Source: Oceanospirillaceae bacterium
GTDB taxonomy: Bacteria > Pseudomonadota > Gammaproteobacteria > Pseudomonadales > Balneatricaceae
Length of the DNA: 39,579 nt
Assembly (NCBI GenBank): GCA_024640955.1
Contig: JAHEDZ010000004.1
Location: forward strand, 112,140-151,718
Direction of reading: 5' to 3'
The notes under the pieces were generated by a model. It was not told where the DNA came from and ran no database searches. It saw only the letters and a list, made by a program, of their open reading frames with translations. This document shows, piece after piece, positions 25,962-35,257 of this stretch; within the stretch, counting starts at the first letter, position 1; the number at the start of each line of letters is the position of its first letter. A program made the position numbers and the translations under genes.

Positions 25962-26392
25962 TACCCAGGGGGGCACGCCTTGCCGGCGAGTTGCTCATTG
26001 ACGGGTCGTTGCATATTAACGGTGAGTTCGATGGCCTGTTGGATACACACTCTAGTCTTATCGTAGGGCGGGGTGGTGTTTTTAAGGGACGTGCCCGCGC
26101 GCACGAGGTGCTGTTGACTGGACAATTCGATGGTGAGATACACTGTGACCGCCTGCATATTTTTAAAGGTGGCGTATTTCGCGGGCGCGTTGCCTGTGAG
26201 CAGCTCCAGATTGAGGAGCACTCGGAGTTCCTCGGAGAACGTATTTACCCAGGCCTCGAAGCGACCGTGATTGATGAAGTGCATGAGCTACTAGAACAGC
26301 CCATGCCTACTCAGCAAAATGCTGAGCCGGATCTGACGCTCGACAACCTACTGGACTCTTTACCCACACAAATAACACTCAAGGATGGTTAA
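25904..26392 (+). CDS. Bactofilin family cytoskeletal protein
   Basis: A 162-residue protein with a beta-helical core (VTIVPRGARLAGELLIDGSL, GEFDGLLDTHSSLIVG, LTGQFDGEIHCDRL, repeating every 17-20 residues) and flexible ends, as in bactofilins, which polymerise without nucleotide and scaffold cell-wall enzymes. GTG at 25904 has GGAGAGA at 25892-25898, five bases before the start and inside the M23 gene; the two reading frames overlap by 58 nt. The upstream peptidase is the probable partner. Confidence 0.9.
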   Translation: MGFLRKAISASHGNNSVTIVPRGARLAGELLIDGSLHINGEFDGLLDTHSSLIVGRGGVFKGRARAHEVLLTGQFDGEIHCDRLHIFKGGVFRGRVACEQLQIEEHSEFLGERIYPGLEATVIDEVHELLEQPMPTQQNAEPDLTLDNLLDSLPTQITLKDG

Positions 26393-26401
26393 GAAAGATC
26401 G

Positions 26402-27196
26402 ATGTGTGAACTGCTAGGCATGAGTGCCAACGTCCCCACCGATATCTGTTTCAGTTTTGCCGGTCTAATGCAGCGCGGCGGAGCCACTGGGCCCCACCGT
26501 GATGGTTGGGGTATCGGCTTCTATGAGGGGCATGCGCTGCGCGCTTTTCACGATCCTAATCCCAGTTTTGACTCGCCGATCGCTCAGCTTATCTGCAACT
26601 ACCCAATTAAAAGCCACACCGTCATCAGCCATATTCGCCAGGCGAATGTCGGCGGTGTGAATCTTGAGAATACTCACCCCTTTAGCCGTGAGCTCTGGGG
26701 TTTCACCTGGACCTTTGCTCACAATGGGCAGCTCGATAAGAGCCTGTTTGACTGGCCGCTGGAATTCTACAAGCCAGTCGGCACAACCGACTCTGAATAC
26801 GCTTTCTGCTGGCTGATGGGGCAGATTCGTAAAGAGTTTCCCGAGCGCCCAGTGGATATGTCGGTGCTGATGCACTTTATCGAGAGCCGTGCGGCCAAGC
26901 TGCGCTCACTAGGCGTATTCAATATGTTGCTCAGTGAGTCGGAATACCTCTTCTGCTACTGTACCACCAAACTGCACTGGCTGACCCGTAAAGCGCCGTT
27001 CGGTGAGGCGCAGCTAAAAGATACTGAGTTGGTTGTGGATTTCTGTAGTGAGACACAGGCGGACGATGTTGTCTCGGTTATCGCCACTGAACCGTTGACG
27101 GATAATGAGCAGTGGCAAACACTGCAAACCGGTGAACTACTGGTTTTCCGTCACGGTGAACTGTCGCAGCGTATGCTGAGCAGCGAGGCGAGCTAG
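26402..27196 (+). CDS. yafJ: Class II glutamine amidotransferase, YafJ family
   Basis: A 264-residue stand-alone Ntn-type glutaminase domain. Cys2 (MCELLGMS) becomes the N-terminal nucleophile after Met removal, and RDGWGIGFYEG, SHIRQANVGG, ENTHPF and FAHNGQL line the glutamine site. No synthase domain is attached, as in YafJ/EgtC-type proteins, so the acceptor is unknown. It starts 9 bp after the bactofilin stop and ends 1 bp before the next start, inside a plus-strand operon. Confidence 0.92.
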   Translation: MCELLGMSANVPTDICFSFAGLMQRGGATGPHRDGWGIGFYEGHALRAFHDPNPSFDSPIAQLICNYPIKSHTVISHIRQANVGGVNLENTHPFSRELWGFTWTFAHNGQLDKSLFDWPLEFYKPVGTTDSEYAFCWLMGQIRKEFPERPVDMSVLMHFIESRAAKLRSLGVFNMLLSESEYLFCYCTTKLHWLTRKAPFGEAQLKDTELVVDFCSETQADDVVSVIATEPLTDNEQWQTLQTGELLVFRHGELSQRMLSSEAS

Positions 27197-27197
27197 G

Positions 27198-28823
27198 TTG
27201 GCCTTTACGAATCTTTCCGACTTCGTCAGTTGGCTGGCTGAGCGCCAAGCCGATGCGACGGCGCTCGTTTGTGGGGCCGATTCGTTAACCTTTGAGCAGC
27301 TGGATGAGTACACCCGTAGTCTGGCGCTCTGGTTGAGCCGAGAGATTGATCTGCAGCCGGGCTCACGTATTCTTGTGCGCCTACCGAATGATTTACACCT
27401 GCCGGTGACCCTCTTTGCAGCGATACGTGCGGGCCTAGTTCCTGTGCTCGTATCGTCTAACGCCAGTGCTCAGGAAGTTGAGCGCGTTATCCGTGAAACG
27501 GAGGCCCAAGCCACCGTCTCTTTGCCTCAACATGCAGAGCACCTAGAGTTTTTTCGAGATTTCGCGCAGGCACCCAAGATTATCTTTGGTGGTCGTCTGG
27601 ATTTCGGCAATCTCTTAGAACGCCGTTTAGGTCAGGCGATTCGACCGTTCAAAATGCGAGTCGGCGACCGCCCAGTTCGGTGGCTGTCTGAAGGTTTGGA
27701 GTACGGTCGCTCAATTTTTCACGCTTGGCCCGATACTCAAAGCAGTGATCTGGCTTTGATTGAGTACACCAGTGGCACTACGGCCGCTCCCAAAGGGGTG
27801 ATGCTGTCCCACGCCAATCTCATTGCCAATATGACACAGCTGAGAGAGTGTATGAGTCGAGCGGGATCAAGCCGCCAAGAGAGGATGCTGATCTCTTTAC
27901 CGATCTATCACTCCTACCCGTTAATTTTGATGCTGACCAACTGGATGCGTGGCGGGTCGGTGGCTCTGGTGACTGACGTACGCGATAGTGCGCTGATCGC
28001 TGAGCAGTTTGATCGCTTTGCCCCCGAAGTCTTTGTCGGAATCAGCCCGGTCTTTACGGCGCTCTGTCAGGATTCGCTCTTCCCACAGATCAGTTTTAAA
28101 GAGCTGCAGTACACCATCTGTGGCGGCGCCACATTGAACGAGCGGGCGGCGCAGCGTTGGCGCGAAATTACCCGTTCTCCGATTGCTCAGGGCTACGGGC
28201 TGACCGAGGCCGGGCCAGTGATTACCTTTGATATTGAGATGCGCGGCGTAGCGGGGCATCTGGGTAAACCGCTCTATAAAACGCAAATTCGTGTTGTTGA
28301 TCATGAGGGTGTGGTTTTGCCAACGGGTGCCAAAGGCGAGATACAAGTCCAGGGTGAGCAGGTGATGCAAGGCTATGTGCGCCAGAGTGAGCGCGGTCTA
28401 TTCCCGTTCACATCGGATGGTTGGCTGCGCACTGCGGATATTGGCCGCGTTCACTATGACGGTGAGCTGGAACTGATTGAGCGCCAAGCAGAAGTGATCC
28501 GTGTACCCGGTTTCAGGGTCTACCCCTCTGAGGTCGAGACCACTGTCAGCAAGCATCCAAGCGTGGTGGAGTGTGCCGTGGTTGGTTTGCCTAATGAGGA
28601 TGGCACTCAACGGATCAAACTTTTTGTTGTAACCAACGACAGGCGTCTGACTCAGCGGCAGGTGCGCGAGTACTGCCGTCAGCGCCTGACCCGCTACAAA
28701 GTGCCTGATTCAGTGGAGTTTAGAAACTCACTGCCCCATAGCGCCTCGGGTCGATTGCAGCGTGCCCGCCTGGTCCAGGAGAGCTTACCCAACACCCCTT
28801 CGACACCTGAGACATCGGTTTAA
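27198..28823 (+). CDS. AMP-dependent acyl-CoA synthetase-like protein, altered A10 lysine
   Basis: A 541-residue ANL-superfamily protein. It has the AMP-binding P-loop (YTSGTTAAPKGVMLSH), GYGLTEAGP, the hinge Asp region (DGWLRTADIG) and a small C-terminal domain. The A10 motif normally reads Gly-Lys; here LPHSASGRLQR has Arg519 in place of the catalytic Lys used in adenylation. The start is TTG at 27198, 1 bp after the amidotransferase stop, with GAGG 9 nt upstream; no other good start is near. The substrate cannot be told. It is the last gene of the operon starting at 24792. Confidence 0.85.
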   Translation: MAFTNLSDFVSWLAERQADATALVCGADSLTFEQLDEYTRSLALWLSREIDLQPGSRILVRLPNDLHLPVTLFAAIRAGLVPVLVSSNASAQEVERVIRETEAQATVSLPQHAEHLEFFRDFAQAPKIIFGGRLDFGNLLERRLGQAIRPFKMRVGDRPVRWLSEGLEYGRSIFHAWPDTQSSDLALIEYTSGTTAAPKGVMLSHANLIANMTQLRECMSRAGSSRQERMLISLPIYHSYPLILMLTNWMRGGSVALVTDVRDSALIAEQFDRFAPEVFVGISPVFTALCQDSLFPQISFKELQYTICGGATLNERAAQRWREITRSPIAQGYGLTEAGPVITFDIEMRGVAGHLGKPLYKTQIRVVDHEGVVLPTGAKGEIQVQGEQVMQGYVRQSERGLFPFTSDGWLRTADIGRVHYDGELELIERQAEVIRVPGFRVYPSEVETTVSKHPSVVECAVVGLPNEDGTQRIKLFVVTNDRRLTQRQVREYCRQRLTRYKVPDSVEFRNSLPHSASGRLQRARLVQESLPNTPSTPETSV

Positions 28824-28838
28824 AACTCAACTGGGCCT

Positions 28839-28876
28839 AAAAGTGGGAGTGCGTTAGAATCTCGCCCTCACTTTTT
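28839..28876 (+). terminator. Terminator after the M23-to-synthetase operon
   Basis: AAAAGTG (28839-28845) pairs with CACTTTT (28869-28875), with further GGGAG/CTCGCCC pairing inside. The 3' arm ends in a run of five T. It lies 15 bp after the synthetase stop and before hrpA. Confidence 0.5.
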
Positions 28877-28892
28877 ACCGTATAGTTGAGCC

Positions 28893-31800
28893 ATGTCGCT
28901 TAAACCCCTCTACAACCAGCTTGATGCCTGTCGTATCGCCGACCGTTTCCTGCTGCGCCAAGCCATTGGCCGCCTGCAGGACGGTGAAGCCGAAGCACGG
29001 GCAAAGGTGGAGGATCGAATCCTCAAATCAATGGAGCGAGTGCAGGCATTCGAACTGCTGAACCAGCAGCCGATCAACTACCCTGATCTTCCGGTCTCCG
29101 AGCACCGCCCTGCAATCCTTGAGGCACTGCGCAATCATCAGGTGGTTGTGATTGCTGGCGAGACCGGTTCGGGTAAGACAACTCAGCTCCCCAAGCTCTG
29201 TCTTGAGTTGGGTTTGGGCACCAAAGGGCTGATTGGTCATACCCAGCCGCGCCGCTTGGCTGCGCGCACGGTTGCCAATCGAATCGCTGAGGAGCTGCAG
29301 ACTCCGCTGGGCGGGCGTGTCGGTTATCAGGTGCGTTTTCACGATCAAGTGAGTGACGAGACCCAAGTTAAGCTGATGACGGATGGTATTCTGTTGGCCG
29401 AGACGCAGAATGACCGCTATTTAGAGAAGTATGAGGCGATCATTATCGATGAGGCGCACGAGCGCAGCCTCAATATCGACTTCCTTCTTGGATACATCAA
29501 ACGGATCCTGCCGAAACGCCCTGACCTCAAGCTAATCATCACCTCGGCCACCATTGACTTACAGCGCTTCTCCGAACATTTCGACAACGCCCCCGTCATT
29601 CAAGTGTCTGGCCGTACCTTTCCCGTTGAGCTGCTCTACCGTCCACTGCTAGACCAGCAGGATGAGGATGAGCGAGCGATTGATATGCAGCAGGGGATCC
29701 TTAAGGCGGTTGATGAACTGATTGAGATTGATACAGCTAAGGGCGGATCGGGCCCTGGCGATATTCTGATCTTCCTGCCGGGTGAGCGAGAGATTCGAGA
29801 GACCGCCGAGGCGCTGCGCAAAGCGCAGCTGCGCCACACCGAAGTGATGCCGCTCTATGCCCGTCTATCGTTGGCAGAGCAGAACAAAGTATTCAGTAAT
29901 TCTGGGCGATCGGGCCGGCGTATCGTGCTCTCGACCAATGTGGCCGAGACCTCGGTGACGGTTCCGGGCATTCGGTACGTTATCGACCCGGGACTCGTGC
30001 GCATGTCGCGCTACTCCTACCGTGCAAAGATTCAGCGCCTGCCAATAGAGTCGGTCTCACAAGCGAGTGCCAACCAGCGCTCCGGCCGCTGTGGTCGTGT
30101 AGCGCCCGGCACCTGTATCCGCCTCTACTCGGAGGAGGATTTCAAAGCGCGCCCTGAGTTTACCGACGCCGAAATTCGCCGTACTAACCTGGCGGCCGTT
30201 ATTCTGCAGATGTTGCAGCTGCGTTTGGGCGATATTCATAAATTTCCATTTATTGACCCGCCCGATAAGCGCTTTATCAATGACGGTTACAAGCTTCTTG
30301 AAGAGCTGCAAGCTGTCGATGGACACCGCAACCTTACAGGGTTGGGTAAACAGCTGGCACGTCTGCCTGTGGATCCACGTGTGGCGCGCATGCTGGTTGA
30401 GGGGCACCGTCAGCGGGCGCTGAGAGAGCTCATTATTCTGGCCAGCGCCCTGAGTATTCAGGACCCACGCGAGCGCCCGGCCGAAAAGCGCCAGGCGGCT
30501 GATCAGCAACATAAACTGTTTGAAGATGATCACTCTGACTTTATAACGCTGCTCAATATCTGGAACGCCTATGAGGAGCAGCGTCAGGAGCTGAGCCAAT
30601 CGCAACTACGTAAGTGGTGTCAGAAGCACTTCTTATCGTTTATGCGACTGCGCGAGTGGCGTGATCTTCATCGTCAACTGCATATCAGTTGTAAGCAGCT
30701 TGATCTCAAAGAGCTCGAAAGCGAAGCGAGCTATGAGTCGATTCATAAATCACTCATATCTGGCCTGTTGGGCAATCTTGGCTTCAAGCACGAGCGCAAT
30801 GAGTATCTCGGTGCGCGTAACCGCCGTTTTAAGATCTTCCCAGGCTCGGGCCAGTTTAAGAAGAACCCCAAGTGGCTTGTGTCTGCCGAACTACTCGAGA
30901 CAAGCGCGCTATACGCTCACACGGTGGCAAAGATTGAGCCGGAGTGGATCGAGCCCATCGCTAAACATCTGGTGAAACGCACTTACCTGGAACCGCACTG
31001 GGAGAAGAAACGCGCGCAAGTAGTGGCTCAGGAGCAAGTACGGCTGTACGGCCTTACGATCGTACCGGGTCGCAACGTGCACTATGGTGCGATCGATAAA
31101 CCGGTGTCACATGAAATTTTTATCCGCTCGGCGCTGGTGGAGGGCGAGTATCGCACCAATACACCTTTCTTTGCGCATAACCAAGCGCTGTTAGAGCAGG
31201 TTGAGGCGCTGGAGGATAAGTCGCGTCGGCGTGATATCGTCGTGGACGAAGAGAGTCTGTACCAGTTCTACGCGGATCGTTTGGATGAGAATGGCGGTGC
31301 CGAGGTAGTCAACGGTATCGGCTTTGAGGCCTGGCGCAAGCAGGCCGAACGCGACAATAAAAAGCTGCTCTTCTTTACTGAGAAAGATGTAATGCAGCGT
31401 AGCGCCGAGCATGTATCAGCTGAGCAGTATCCCGATCGGGTGCGGCTTGAAGGGGTAGAGCTTGAGCTTGAGTATGCTTTTGAACCGGGCAAACAGCACG
31501 ATGGCATCAGTATCGATGTGCCTTTGCCACTCTTACCTCGCCTTGAAACTGATAAGCTCGACTGGCTAGTGCCGGGCATGCTGGCAGAGAAACTCGAAGC
31601 GACTCTTCGAGGCCTGCCCAAGCAGGAGCGCAAACACTTTGTACCGATTCCTAACTACGTCAAAGAGCTCAGCGAAAAACTGAGCTTTGGCGAGGGCGAT
31701 CTGTATGAGGCGATCTCTCTGCAACTTCTGCGGCTCTCCGGGCGACGCGTACCTGCGCAGATGCTGCGTGACGTAAAACTCGATCCTCTCTACAGAACCA

Positions 31801-32789
31801 ATATTCGTGTGCTGGATGCGAGCGGCAAACTGCTCGGCCAGGGGCGCGACTGGGAGGAGCTGCAGGCGAAGTTTAGTCGCGCGGCTCAGGAAGCATTAGA
31901 CAAAGCGCCGAAACAGCACTGGGGCGAGACCGGCCTGACAGATTGGAGCTTCGGTAACCTCGATAAACAGGTGGTGGTGCGTCATGCGGGTGGTATCGAG
32001 GTCGAGGCCTATCCTGCACTAGTTGATACTGGCGACTCGGTAGAACTCAAACTAGAGATGAATCTGCTGGACGCCGAACGCGCCACACTGCGCGGCGTAG
32101 CACGCCTGATGCTGATCAGTATGCAAGCACACGTCACTCAAGTGCGTCATCGTCTTCCCAAGCTAGCGCAAGCGGTGCTCTACACCAATAAAGTTTTCAA
32201 CGAGCGTCTGTTACAGGATCAGTTAATGATATCTGCAGTGCTGCAGTTGATTGCTGAAGCCGAACTTCCGCGCTCGGAAGCGACCTTCAAGGTGCTGCGC
32301 GATCGGGTGCGCGCAGATCTGTATGACACGGCTGTCGAGCGGGTTAAGTTTGTTACTGAGCTGCACGCCAGCTATCACCGTATCAACAAACAGCTCAGCG
32401 GCAAGGTTAACTTGCAGACCGTACCGGTGTTGAATGATATCCGAGCACAGCTGAGTGCGCTGATCTATCCGCACTATCTGGCTGAGACGCCACCGGAGTG
32501 GTTGGCGCAGGTTCCACGTTATCTGCAGGCCATCGAGGTGCGCTTGGAAAAGTATCAGCGCAATCTGCGTCAGCAGGTGTTGTGGAGTGAAGAGCTGGGG
32601 CAGTGGGCACAGCGTTTGCAGGCAGCCAAGGCAAAGGCAGAGACCCGCGGAGCGATTAGCGTGGAGCTACTCGATATCCGCTGGTGGCTGGAGGAGTATC
32701 GCGTTTCACTCTTCGCCCAAGAGCTGGGCACCAGTTTTAAGATCAGTGAGAAGCGTCTTAAGCAGCGGTTCACTGAGGTGACAGAATAA
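28893..32789 (+). CDS. hrpA: ATP-dependent RNA helicase HrpA
   Basis: A 1298-residue DEAH-box helicase of the E. coli HrpA length. Walker A GETGSGKTT carries Lys95. IIIDEAHERSLN is motif II, TSATID motif III, and QRSGRCGR motif VI. The helicase-associated and OB-fold domains follow, then the DUF3418 C-terminal half typical of HrpA. Known roles are mRNA processing and rescue of stalled or collided ribosomes. It is a monocistronic gene between a terminator and the mlaA promoter. Confidence 0.97.
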   Translation: MSLKPLYNQLDACRIADRFLLRQAIGRLQDGEAEARAKVEDRILKSMERVQAFELLNQQPINYPDLPVSEHRPAILEALRNHQVVVIAGETGSGKTTQLPKLCLELGLGTKGLIGHTQPRRLAARTVANRIAEELQTPLGGRVGYQVRFHDQVSDETQVKLMTDGILLAETQNDRYLEKYEAIIIDEAHERSLNIDFLLGYIKRILPKRPDLKLIITSATIDLQRFSEHFDNAPVIQVSGRTFPVELLYRPLLDQQDEDERAIDMQQGILKAVDELIEIDTAKGGSGPGDILIFLPGEREIRETAEALRKAQLRHTEVMPLYARLSLAEQNKVFSNSGRSGRRIVLSTNVAETSVTVPGIRYVIDPGLVRMSRYSYRAKIQRLPIESVSQASANQRSGRCGRVAPGTCIRLYSEEDFKARPEFTDAEIRRTNLAAVILQMLQLRLGDIHKFPFIDPPDKRFINDGYKLLEELQAVDGHRNLTGLGKQLARLPVDPRVARMLVEGHRQRALRELIILASALSIQDPRERPAEKRQAADQQHKLFEDDHSDFITLLNIWNAYEEQRQELSQSQLRKWCQKHFLSFMRLREWRDLHRQLHISCKQLDLKELESEASYESIHKSLISGLLGNLGFKHERNEYLGARNRRFKIFPGSGQFKKNPKWLVSAELLETSALYAHTVAKIEPEWIEPIAKHLVKRTYLEPHWEKKRAQVVAQEQVRLYGLTIVPGRNVHYGAIDKPVSHEIFIRSALVEGEYRTNTPFFAHNQALLEQVEALEDKSRRRDIVVDEESLYQFYADRLDENGGAEVVNGIGFEAWRKQAERDNKKLLFFTEKDVMQRSAEHVSAEQYPDRVRLEGVELELEYAFEPGKQHDGISIDVPLPLLPRLETDKLDWLVPGMLAEKLEATLRGLPKQERKHFVPIPNYVKELSEKLSFGEGDLYEAISLQLLRLSGRRVPAQMLRDVKLDPLYRTNIRVLDASGKLLGQGRDWEELQAKFSRAAQEALDKAPKQHWGETGLTDWSFGNLDKQVVVRHAGGIEVEAYPALVDTGDSVELKLEMNLLDAERATLRGVARLMLISMQAHVTQVRHRLPKLAQAVLYTNKVFNERLLQDQLMISAVLQLIAEAELPRSEATFKVLRDRVRADLYDTAVERVKFVTELHASYHRINKQLSGKVNLQTVPVLNDIRAQLSALIYPHYLAETPPEWLAQVPRYLQAIEVRLEKYQRNLRQQVLWSEELGQWAQRLQAAKAKAETRGAISVELLDIRWWLEEYRVSLFAQELGTSFKISEKRLKQRFTEVTE

Positions 32790-32814
32790 TACTCATTAAT
32801 AGGTCTTAGCTGCA

Positions 32815-32842
32815 TTGCACAATATGGCTTAAAGGCTACAAT
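32815..32842 (+). promoter_or_regulatory. Candidate mlaA promoter
   Basis: TTGCAC (32815-32820) and TACAAT (32837-32842), spacer 16 bp, lie 30 bp before the mlaA ATG. Both boxes are close to consensus. Confidence 0.55.
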
Positions 32843-32872
32843 CAGATTTCAGATAGGTTTTAGGTATACCAG

Positions 32873-33586
32873 ATGGCTTGTTTAACTCAAAAAGCTTCTC
32901 GAACAGCGGGTGTTATTGCGCTCTCAGTGGCCCTGATCTCCTCACCGGCGCTAGCTGAAGAGTCGCATGATGCGGACCCTTGGGAAGGGTTCAATCGCAC
33001 GATGTTTAGCTTTAATGAGGGGCTAGACCGCGCCATTGTGAAGCCGGTGACACAAGGCTATCGCATTATCATGCCGGATTTTGCTGAGCAGGGTGTGCAC
33101 AACTTCTTCGAGAACATCGGAGATGTAAAAACCTTTGTTAATAATGTGTTGCAGGGCAAGCCAAAAGAGGCGAGCGAAGATTTGGGGCGTGTGATTGTGA
33201 ACACCACTGTCGGTATCGGTGGCCTGTTCGACGTTGCTACTGTGTTCGGTATTCCTAAACACGATGAAGATTTTGGACAGACACTAGGCACCTGGGGTGT
33301 TGAATCCGGGCCTTATCTGGTGCTACCACTCTTTGGCCCCTCAAGCGTGCGGGATGGGGTTGGCCGTATTCCTGATATGATGGTAGACCCCGTGCAGCAA
33401 GTGGGCGATGACGATACCCGTCTGGGCTTACAGGTGCTGCGAGTCATCGACACTCGCGCCCAGTTTCTGGATGCTGAGGGTGTGATCAGAGGTGATCGTT
33501 ACACCTTCATTCGCGACGCCTACCTGCAGCGCCGTGAGTTTGAAGTGAACGACGGCCAAGTTAAGTTTAACGCCGACGACTTCTAG
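32873..33586 (+). CDS. mlaA: MlaA (VacJ) outer-membrane lipid asymmetry protein, no lipobox
   Basis: A 237-residue protein with the MlaA core: DPWEGFNRTMFSFNEGLDR, then FFENIGDVKTFVNNVLQGK and GTWGVESGPYLVLPLFGPSS. MlaA removes mislocalised phospholipids from the outer leaflet of the outer membrane and hands them to MlaC. The signal peptide ends SSPALA (residues 23-28), a signal peptidase I site; no Cys follows the cut, so the usual lipoprotein anchor is missing. The only N-terminal Cys is Cys3, before the hydrophobic core. It starts a plus-strand run with the RssB-like and STAS genes, 11 bp upstream of the former. Confidence 0.94.
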   Translation: MACLTQKASRTAGVIALSVALISSPALAEESHDADPWEGFNRTMFSFNEGLDRAIVKPVTQGYRIIMPDFAEQGVHNFFENIGDVKTFVNNVLQGKPKEASEDLGRVIVNTTVGIGGLFDVATVFGIPKHDEDFGQTLGTWGVESGPYLVLPLFGPSSVRDGVGRIPDMMVDPVQQVGDDDTRLGLQVLRVIDTRAQFLDAEGVIRGDRYTFIRDAYLQRREFEVNDGQVKFNADDF

Positions 33587-33597
33587 CCAACCCAAGC

Positions 33598-34761
33598 ATG
33601 AACCCGCAAGAACAGCGTATCCTCATCTACTCGGACAATAACGATACGATCGACCGAGTTATTGAGTTGTGTGAGCGTTGTGATAGCGGGCGCTTGCGAA
33701 TCTCAGTCTGTCGGGACCAAAGTGAACTGCAAACCCTGTTTGATCATCACGACTGCGCTCTTGCGTTTGTTGATATGGAAAACGCCGTCTCTGCCCAAGA
33801 GATCGACCGTATCGCCTTCAAGCTGAGTCCTAAGCCGACTATTGCCATCGTCAGAGCGGGAACTGCCGAGTCGATGCTGACGGCAATGCGCAACGGCGCC
33901 GATTCGGTCTTTACTCAGTTTGAGATGGCCGAGTCGCCAGCGCAGTTGGTCTACTGCATTGAACGCCAGTTGATGCGTGCTGCTCGTATCGATGAGGCCG
34001 ACTACCTTCGCGATACTCTTAGCAAGAGTTTAGAAGAGCTCAAGGCAGATCAGATCGCAGCGCGTGAGATTCAGGAGCGCATGCTGCCCGATGATGTAGA
34101 GGATATTGAAGGGCTACATATTGAATATGCAATGCAGGCGTCTCTGGTGCTCAGTGGCGATTTTCTTGATGTCCTGCGGCTGCGAGATGGACGTGTTCTA
34201 TTCTATCTAGCCGATGTTTCGGGCCATGGTGCCTCATCTGCACTCGTGACCGTACTACTAAAGAACATCACCAGCCGAGTGATGCGCTCGTATCACAAAG
34301 AGAAGTCCACGACGCCGGATAACCCTGACGCGCTGTTGGAGCTGTTTAACCGCGAGTTGCTGCTGACCAGTTTGGGTAAACATCTAACCATCTTTGTCGG
34401 TCTGATTGATCAACACGCTAATTCCCTTGACTACGCCGTCGGTGGTCATCACCCAATGCCAGTGTTGGTGCAAAGCGGCATTGCGCACTCCTTAGAGGGT
34501 AGAGGGATGCCCATAGGGCTCTTTGAGGAGCCCAGTTTCGAGCGCCACCAGGTGGCCTTGGATGAGAAGTTCAACCTCTTTCTCTTTTCCGATGGCATTC
34601 TGGAGGTCCTGGGGGGTGACAATCTGCTTCAGAAGGAGCAAAATCTGCGCACTTTGTGTGAGCAGGCCGGGCAGAGTCCCGCGGCGATACTTAAATCAGT
34701 GATCGCTGAGGTTGAGAGCCAGCCTGATGATGTTGCAGTTATGATGGTTTCACGTAGATGA
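33598..34761 (+). CDS. rssB: Receiver-PP2C phosphatase (RssB-like, partner-switching regulator)
   Basis: A 387-residue protein. Residues 1-125 are a receiver with the acidic pair Asp13/Asp16 and phospho-acceptor Asp59 (LAFVDMEN), but the conserved Lys position reads FTQF, so it is partly degenerate. A helical linker (135-165) leads to a SpoIIE/RsbU-type PP2C domain. Its metal-binding Asp residues are kept: Asp188 (SGDF), Asp206 (ADVSGHG), Asp332 (FSDG) and Asp378 (QPDDVA). It probably dephosphorylates the STAS protein encoded next, which overlaps its stop by 4 nt. P. aeruginosa has a comparable mlaA-rssB-rssC order. Stress sigma-factor control is inferred, not shown. Confidence 0.85.
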   Translation: MNPQEQRILIYSDNNDTIDRVIELCERCDSGRLRISVCRDQSELQTLFDHHDCALAFVDMENAVSAQEIDRIAFKLSPKPTIAIVRAGTAESMLTAMRNGADSVFTQFEMAESPAQLVYCIERQLMRAARIDEADYLRDTLSKSLEELKADQIAAREIQERMLPDDVEDIEGLHIEYAMQASLVLSGDFLDVLRLRDGRVLFYLADVSGHGASSALVTVLLKNITSRVMRSYHKEKSTTPDNPDALLELFNRELLLTSLGKHLTIFVGLIDQHANSLDYAVGGHHPMPVLVQSGIAHSLEGRGMPIGLFEEPSFERHQVALDEKFNLFLFSDGILEVLGGDNLLQKEQNLRTLCEQAGQSPAAILKSVIAEVESQPDDVAVMMVSRR

Positions 34762-35246
34762 TTGCCGACTCAGGTCAAATACTTTTCGCAGTTCAGGATG
34801 GGCACTATGTGCTGAAGTTTCTGGGCGATGTGCGTTTAACACTCTGCTCGAATCTAGATGAGCATCTGCGCTCAATTCTGCGACGAGACGACATCACCGA
34901 AACGCTGATAGACCTGACTGAAACGAACAACATCGACAGCACTTCACTGGGCTTGATCGCCAAGCTCGCGATCAAGAGCGCCAAATGTAACCTACCCAAG
35001 CCGACCCTCGTCTCCACCAATCCTGATGTGACGCGTATCCTGTATGCAATGGGATTCGACTCGGTATTCCTGTTACTAGAAGAGATGCCAGCAAGCTGCA
35101 AGGATCTGATTCAGGTGCCCGCTGTGCAGGAGTCAGAGGAGCAGGTAAGACAGCGCATCATCGATGCCCACCGTGTACTGATCAGCCTAAACGACGCCAA
35201 CCGCGACGAGTTCAAAGACCTCATCACCGCCCTGGAGTGCAGCTAG
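34758..35246 (+). CDS. rssC: STAS-domain anti-sigma factor antagonist (RssC-like)
   Basis: A 162-residue protein. Residues 10-105 form a STAS fold (YVLKFLGDVRLTLCSNL, LIDLTETNNIDSTSLGL) with Ser61 at the place where SpoIIAA-like antagonists are phosphorylated. A C-terminal helical tail of about 50 residues (EQVRQRIIDAHRVLISLNDA) is extra. It overlaps the PP2C gene (ATGA), which encodes its likely phosphatase. The anti-sigma kinase that would complete the switch is not in the window. Confidence 0.87.
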   Translation: MIADSGQILFAVQDGHYVLKFLGDVRLTLCSNLDEHLRSILRRDDITETLIDLTETNNIDSTSLGLIAKLAIKSAKCNLPKPTLVSTNPDVTRILYAMGFDSVFLLLEEMPASCKDLIQVPAVQESEEQVRQRIIDAHRVLISLNDANRDEFKDLITALECS

Positions 35247-35257
35247 ACCGTCTCTCT

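Noticed and set aside
30057-30605. 182-codon open frame on the minus strand inside hrpA
   Set aside because: It is antisense to conserved HrpA helicase sequence and shows no protein-like features.
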